Assembly (NCBI RefSeq): GCF_014651015.1
Contig: NZ_BMWB01000001.1
Location: forward strand, 656,137-720,136
Direction: 5' to 3'
Source of the DNA: Streptomyces xantholiticus
GTDB lineage: Bacteria > Actinomycetota > Actinomycetes > Streptomycetales > Streptomycetaceae
DNA: 64,000 nucleotides
The position numbers and the translations under genes were made by a program. The notes beneath the pieces were generated by a model. The model saw only the letters and a list, made by a program, of their open reading frames with translations, made no database searches and was not told the origin of the DNA. Positions 60,275 to 64,000 of the stretch are shown here, piece by piece (within the stretch, counting starts at the first letter, position 1; each line of letters begins with the position of its first letter).

Positions 60275-60666
60275 CGGCCCTGGACCACGCCCTCGCGCAG
60301 GCCGTGAAGCCGCTCGTGGACGCCATGGGCGGTGTGCTGATCGAGCCCGGTGAGGCCGCGGCGGACGACGTCATACTCAGCTGGGAGGGCGAGGAGGTCC
60401 TCGCCGTGCGTCTTCCGCAGCTCGCGGACTCCCTGGACCACATCCTCGCGGCGCTGGAGCGGCAGCACGGCCGGCCGCTGGCCGAACTGGACCGCAGGAC
60501 CAAGCAGTCCATCGTCAGGACGCTGGAGTCGCGCGGCGCGTTCTCCGTGCGGCACGGCGTGGAGACGGTGGCCGGCGCCCTGGGCGTCAGCCGCTTCACC
60601 GTCTACAACTACCTGAACCGGGAAACCACGGAGCGGAAAGCAAAACCGCAGGTCGAAGGAGACTGA
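60271..60666 (+). CDS. HTH-domain protein
   Basis: A 131-residue protein with an N-terminal region of about 70 residues (VILSWEGEEVLAVRLPQLAD) and a C-terminal Fis-like helix-turn-helix (GAFSVRHGVETVAGALGVSR, FTVYNYLNRETTE). Probably a transcription factor or DNA-binding adaptor. It overlaps the small gene before it and the two likely form one functional unit. The gene on the other side (UDG-ART) is convergent. Confidence 0.85.
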   Translation: MTALDHALAQAVKPLVDAMGGVLIEPGEAAADDVILSWEGEEVLAVRLPQLADSLDHILAALERQHGRPLAELDRRTKQSIVRTLESRGAFSVRHGVETVAGALGVSRFTVYNYLNRETTERKAKPQVEGD

Positions 60667-60679
60667 GGACTGTCCCGCC

Positions 60680-60810
60680 AATGATCTCCGCGGCATCCGC
60701 TGCGAAGGCGACCTCGGACGATGGCTCCGACGGCAGGCGAACTCCTGGACGGAGCTGTCGGAAGAGCAGCAACGGCGGCTGTCCGGGCCGGACGTGGCCC
60801 GCCGAGGGGC
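60680..60810 (+). pseudogene. Helicase-associated domain fragment
   Basis: One frame starting near 60680 gives NDLRGIRCEGDLGRWLRRQ and NSWTELSEEQQRRL, the repeat found at the C-termini of Streptomyces helicase-associated-domain proteins. No start codon, no further repeats and no helicase are present. It is a fragment left behind downstream of the HTH gene. Confidence 0.5.
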
Positions 60811-60908
60811 CAGTCCCCGCACCGGCAGCCGCCGCGGGCCCGCTGCCCACCGCGTTCCGCCGCGGCCTGACCGCCCGAGCCGCGGTTCGAGGGCCGACGG
60901 GCCGGCGG

Positions 60909-62528
60909 TCAGGAGACGAGGTGGGCAGCGTCCGCTTCGGTCAGCTTGACCGTGCACAGGCCGCCGCGCTCGCTCTTCACATCTGTCACCTTGAGCTGGG
61001 TGCCCGGTGCGAGGATGTATTCCTCCTCCCCGGTGAAGGCGGAGAAGCTCCTGATCCCCACCGCTCGCGCGGGAGTGACCTCAAAGAGTGTCCGCTTGCC
61101 GCGGCTCCCCAGGAATGACCGGGCCACGCTCAGCTCGGAGGTGCACGAGGACACGCCCCACCAGGTCACCGTCTGCCCGACCGGGTACTGCCCCCGCAGG
61201 TCCAGAGACACACCGCGCCACAGCGGCTGGGTGTGGGCAGGCAGCCCCGAGACCGCCGAGAACAGCAGCCGCAGGTACGGGAGGTAGGGCACGACCTTCG
61301 TCCGGTCCGGGGAGCGGAGGACGGCGTTGATCTCGCGGTAGAAGGCGGACTCGCAGGTGTAGAGGTAGAGCGCGGCGATCGCGTCGGCGGACAGGCCGCT
61401 GACCGTCTCGTCCGCCCGCCGCTTGCCGAACTCCCCGGACCGGTCGATGTGCCGGCCGAGACCGGACAGCACCTCGGCGACCGGGGCGACGGCGTCCTGG
61501 AAGTCCATCAGCGGGGTGTCGAACACACCGGTGATCGCCGGGAGGACGAGCCCCTCGTCCTTGACGCTGGTGAGCCGCTCCAGATACAGCTGGTGCAGTT
61601 CCATGGTCGACGCGATGAAGGCGCCCATGCGCGCCGCGACATCGCCGTCCGTACCGTCGGCGCCGACCGCCCCCTCGTCCCACCCCTTGCTCGGCAGCCA
61701 GTCGATGTCCTCGGCGCCCAGCGACGCGAGTGCTGCGTTCACCGTGGCGAAGTGGTCCCCCTCGCAGAAGACGTCGCCCTGGGCCGCAGGGTTGGCGTGG
61801 TCGATGTGCCGGACCTCGACGTCCGGGTACTTCTCCTGGAGCCGCAGGACGACCTTCTTCAGGTTGCGCGCGTGGGCCCCCCACCAGGCGAAGACGACGC
61901 CGCGGTCCTCCTCGTCCGCGTCCTGCTTGGCCTTGAGGATCTCCTCGACGATCCGTTCGACGACGGGCCGCCAGAACGCGGTGTGCCGGTCGGCCCCCAT
62001 CGCGCCGTCGCCACTGGCGGTGAGCGAGGCATTCAGCAGCAGCACGCCCTGCGTGAGCATCGCCTGGAACCACTCCGGCGGCTGGACCGTCTCTCGCTCC
62101 TTCAACAGGGCGCGGACATCGGCGATGGGCGTCTTCTTGGCGATGCCGTACTTCCACATGGCCGCCGCCTTGATGATGCAGCGGATGCTGACGACCCTGC
62201 CGAACTGGCTGTCCTTCCAGTCGTTGAAGGTGTTGTCGAACATGGCTATGCCGGTGGCGCTCTCCGGCCGCGGGTACGGGTTCTGACCGAAAACGACCAC
62301 CTTCCACTTGTGCGGCGGGGTGGGCTTGAGCGCCTGGAAGGTCAGTTCCCGGACCGGGACGACCTCCGGGCTGCGGCCCTGGCCGATGAACTCGGCGGCA
62401 TCCGGCTGCGCCTCGATGACGGGCTTCAGGAGCGGAAGCCAGGGTTCACCGCCGCCCTTGAAGAGTTCGGTGAGGGCCAGCGGGTCGTTCGCGTCGGGCT
62501 GGGCCGGGGGGAGGGTGGCGTCGCTCAT
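60909..62528 (-). CDS. Uracil-DNA glycosylase-like domain fused to an ADP-ribosyltransferase
   Basis: A 539-residue two-domain protein. Residues about 25-275 follow family 1 UDG: GQNPYP (81-86) at the place of GQDPYH, GVLLLNASLT (161-170), and DHANPAAQ (243-250) at the place of HPSPLS, with H244 retained, then DHFATVNAAL. The catalytic Asp is Asn83, so uracil excision may be lost or changed. Residues about 295-539 match an R-S-E ADP-ribosyltransferase: TCESAFYREINAVLRS, LWRGVS (R438), WWGVSSCTSE (460-465), and FTGEEEYILAPGTQLKVTDV with E501-x-E503. It lies 85 bases downstream of a macrodomain gene in one direction. The likely activity is NAD-dependent ADP-ribosylation of DNA, RNA or a protein. 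No secretion signal is seen, so it acts in the cell. Confidence 0.82.
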   Translation of the reverse strand: MSDATLPPAQPDANDPLALTELFKGGGEPWLPLLKPVIEAQPDAAEFIGQGRSPEVVPVRELTFQALKPTPPHKWKVVVFGQNPYPRPESATGIAMFDNTFNDWKDSQFGRVVSIRCIIKAAAMWKYGIAKKTPIADVRALLKERETVQPPEWFQAMLTQGVLLLNASLTASGDGAMGADRHTAFWRPVVERIVEEILKAKQDADEEDRGVVFAWWGAHARNLKKVVLRLQEKYPDVEVRHIDHANPAAQGDVFCEGDHFATVNAALASLGAEDIDWLPSKGWDEGAVGADGTDGDVAARMGAFIASTMELHQLYLERLTSVKDEGLVLPAITGVFDTPLMDFQDAVAPVAEVLSGLGRHIDRSGEFGKRRADETVSGLSADAIAALYLYTCESAFYREINAVLRSPDRTKVVPYLPYLRLLFSAVSGLPAHTQPLWRGVSLDLRGQYPVGQTVTWWGVSSCTSELSVARSFLGSRGKRTLFEVTPARAVGIRSFSAFTGEEEYILAPGTQLKVTDVKSERGGLCTVKLTEADAAHLVS

Positions 62529-62613
62529 GAGGGAAGGGCTCCCGGTCGTCGTACCTGAGGAATGGAGGTGGCCGGCGGGCTCAGCGGACGGGTGGCCGGC
62601 GGAGTGGACGGGA

Positions 62614-63291
62614 TCAAGGGCGAAAGGAATGCCCTTTCGGCGGCACGATGCGCACCCGCTTCGCGACCGGCGCGTTCTCGATGCCGTCGAGCTGCGCGGT
62701 GATCGTGGCGCGCAGCTCGTCGTCGTCCTCGAACCAGTGGTCGTGGAAGAGCGTGTAGCCGGTCCACATCAAGTTGGCGCAGACCCGGGCCGGCACCCGG
62801 CCGGTCTGCGCGCCCATCCCGACCAGTGCCACCGAGCGGATGCTGCCCGACACCTGCCGGTTCTGCCGGTGGACGGCCTGGAACGCGGCGGCGCACGCCA
62901 AGGCCACGTTCAGCGTTTCACTCACGTTCTGCGAGGACTGCACCATGGTCGGCGTCGATATCAGGTACCGCGGGACGGTCGCCCCCGACGGGACGCAGAC
63001 CGCGCTGCCCACCGGGAGGGTCCCGGCGAACCGGTCGCGGATCGCCCGCTGCACGCGCAACTGGATACCGGCTCCGAGGTGCCGCTTGATGACAGCGTCG
63101 ACCCCGCCGTCCATCCGGCCCCGGGAGTTGGTCGGAGTGACCCAGGCGTCGACGTCCTCGTCGAGGATCGAGCCGCTGCGGATCTCGATCCCGGGAGTGT
63201 CGGCGAACGCAGCCCGCCACGCCTCCACCACCCGCTCGTTGACGTCGGTCAGTACCACCCTGAGCGCGGGCTTCACACGGTTCTCGGTCAT
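62614..63291 (-). CDS. Macrodomain protein
   Basis: A 225-residue protein with an ADP-ribose-binding macrodomain. The nucleotide-binding loops are VTPTNSRGRMDGGVDAVI (residues 51-68, with Asn55 and the GGVD segment) and SVALVGMGAQTGRVPARV (153-170). It is followed by helices and a C-terminal basic tail (VAKRVRIVPPKGHSF). CAGGAG precedes ATG 63291. It is the upstream gene of a likely operon with the UDG-ART gene, consistent with an ADP-ribosyl hydrolase (antitoxin or eraser) role. Confidence 0.85.
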   Translation of the reverse strand: MTENRVKPALRVVLTDVNERVVEAWRAAFADTPGIEIRSGSILDEDVDAWVTPTNSRGRMDGGVDAVIKRHLGAGIQLRVQRAIRDRFAGTLPVGSAVCVPSGATVPRYLISTPTMVQSSQNVSETLNVALACAAAFQAVHRQNRQVSGSIRSVALVGMGAQTGRVPARVCANLMWTGYTLFHDHWFEDDDELRATITAQLDGIENAPVAKRVRIVPPKGHSFRP

Positions 63292-64000
63292 CGTCCACTC
63301 CTGTCGGGAAACGGCCCTTCCAGCACCCCCGACGCTAACGGCCACCACTGACAACGCCGCGGCGGGAAGGGCACGATGACGTGCCGTCACGCCGCCGGGC
63401 ACGCCCGCCGGTGACCGGGTTCGGCCGCGTGTCGTCCCCATCGTTCGGAACCGAGCTGAAAGGGCTCCGGCTTGCCCATGGGGCTGGGCCAGGCCTCGGC
63501 CCTCGCCCGGTGCAGCGGGGACTTGCCGGCGCCAAAGCCGCTCCAGGCGACCCCGCGTACCGGAATCGCCCCGACGCCGACTCCGTCAATGCGGAGGGGG
63601 CCGAGCACCTCGGCTCCCTCCGGGCCGAGCACCTCGGCCTCGACGCCGAACGATGACGGCTGCTCGCTCGGAAAGTACGCGGTCGTCGTGTGTGTCAGGC
63701 GGCCCGGCCCGTGAGCGCTCCGGGGGCCCGGGGCACACCGCCACGCTGCGGTGGTGGGTGGACCGGGTGATCGAGTAGGCCCGGCCGGGCAGGGCCTGCG
63801 CACAGCGCGGTAGGGGGCCGGGCGGAGCCCGATTCGGGGGCCCGGGCGGAGCCCGGTCCGGAAGGGGCGGGGAGGGGGAACGGCTCCGCACAGTGGCCAC
63901 GCCCTCACACTCCCGACCCGCCCCCGAAACCCGCCCGCAAAAAAACTTCACCCTGCGGCGACGGACCCCGCCCCCCTCCCCGTAGAGCAGGTGTCGGACC
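63292..64000. other. Window end without a confident gene
   Basis: Two copies of GCCGAGCACCTCGGC (63600-63614 and 63624-63638) form short palindromes with a 24-base period. On the minus strand one frame gives AEVLGPEGAEVLGPLRIDG, faintly like the start of AfsR/SARP-type regulators, but no continuing domain follows. The last 250 bases are GC-rich repeats of GGGCGGAGCCCG type. The promoter of the macrodomain gene must lie in the left part of this stretch. Confidence 0.4.

Noticed and set aside
60909..62528. Ordinary ung gene
   Set aside because: Length, the GQNPYP change and the C-terminal ADP-ribosyltransferase exclude a normal housekeeping UDG.
63586..63951. Minus-strand frame at the right edge starting near KFFCGRVSG
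   Set aside because: Translation is Pro/Arg repeats over GC-rich DNA, with no ribosome site or family match.
1..64000. CRISPR arrays, tRNA or rRNA genes, complete prophage or secondary-metabolite cluster
   Set aside because: No regularly spaced repeats, no tRNA-like folds with the GGTTCGA arm, no phage structural genes and no PKS/NRPS or terpene synthase genes were seen.

Overview
The window is chromosomal DNA from a high-GC actinomycete, almost certainly Streptomyces or a close relative. GC-rich third codon positions, many GTG starts and stop/start overlaps of the ATGA type run throughout. Several families are typical of Streptomyces: Scr1-type XRE regulators with DUF397 or DUF6879 partners, GH46 chitosanase, a TIGR03086 protein and a secreted CAP-domain protein. 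No tRNA, rRNA, CRISPR array or replication origin was seen.

Layout. 0-7 kb: a DUF2867 gene running off the left edge behind a TetR-type palindrome, a methionyl-tRNA synthetase preceded by what reads as a ribosome-mediated attenuator (short leader peptide with Met-Met, then a terminator hairpin), then small-molecule enzymes and IclR, GlxA/AraC regulators. 7-18 kb: a worn accessory stretch with an IS5-type element, the inverted end of a second copy, IS630, IS5/DDE_4 and ISAs1 remnants, a broken HEAT-repeat gene and a decayed type-VII-linked toxin beside a possible partner gene. 17.5-25 kb: an imine-reductase-like gene divergent from HxlR, an amidase, LysR, thioesterase and DinB genes. 25-27.6 kb: a lower-GC dihydropteroate-synthase-like gene, a frameshifted sulfotransferase and an inactivated transposase. 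27.7-38.4 kb: secreted FN3 and CAP proteins, a carbonic anhydrase-SulP operon, a two-component system and metabolic enzymes.

38.4-49 kb holds paired regulators: an XRE-ImmA/IrrE protein overlapping a PIN-domain gene, a WhiJ/AbaA-like cluster (ATP-binding protein, XRE, DUF397), and an XRE-DUF6879 pair next to a mosaic open reading frame that joins three unrelated pieces. 49-51.9 kb: GH46 chitosanase, a catalase-family protein and two gene remnants. 51.9-57.3 kb: a purine/urate catabolic block (uraD, uraH, urate oxidase, a small unknown, 8-oxoguanine-deaminase-like amidohydrolase, NCS2 permease). 57.6-60.7 kb: an ECF sigma factor carrying its own membrane and proline/serine-rich tail, a lytic transglycosylase, and a coupled small-gene pair.

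The most striking locus is at 60.9-63.3 kb. A protein with a uracil-DNA-glycosylase-like N-terminal domain (catalytic Asp of GQDPYH replaced by Asn) is joined to a C-terminal R-S-E ADP-ribosyltransferase domain, and a macrodomain protein lies directly upstream in the same orientation. A writer-eraser ADP-ribosylation pair tied to a nucleic-acid-recognition fold is a reasonable reading, and I know of no described system with this architecture.
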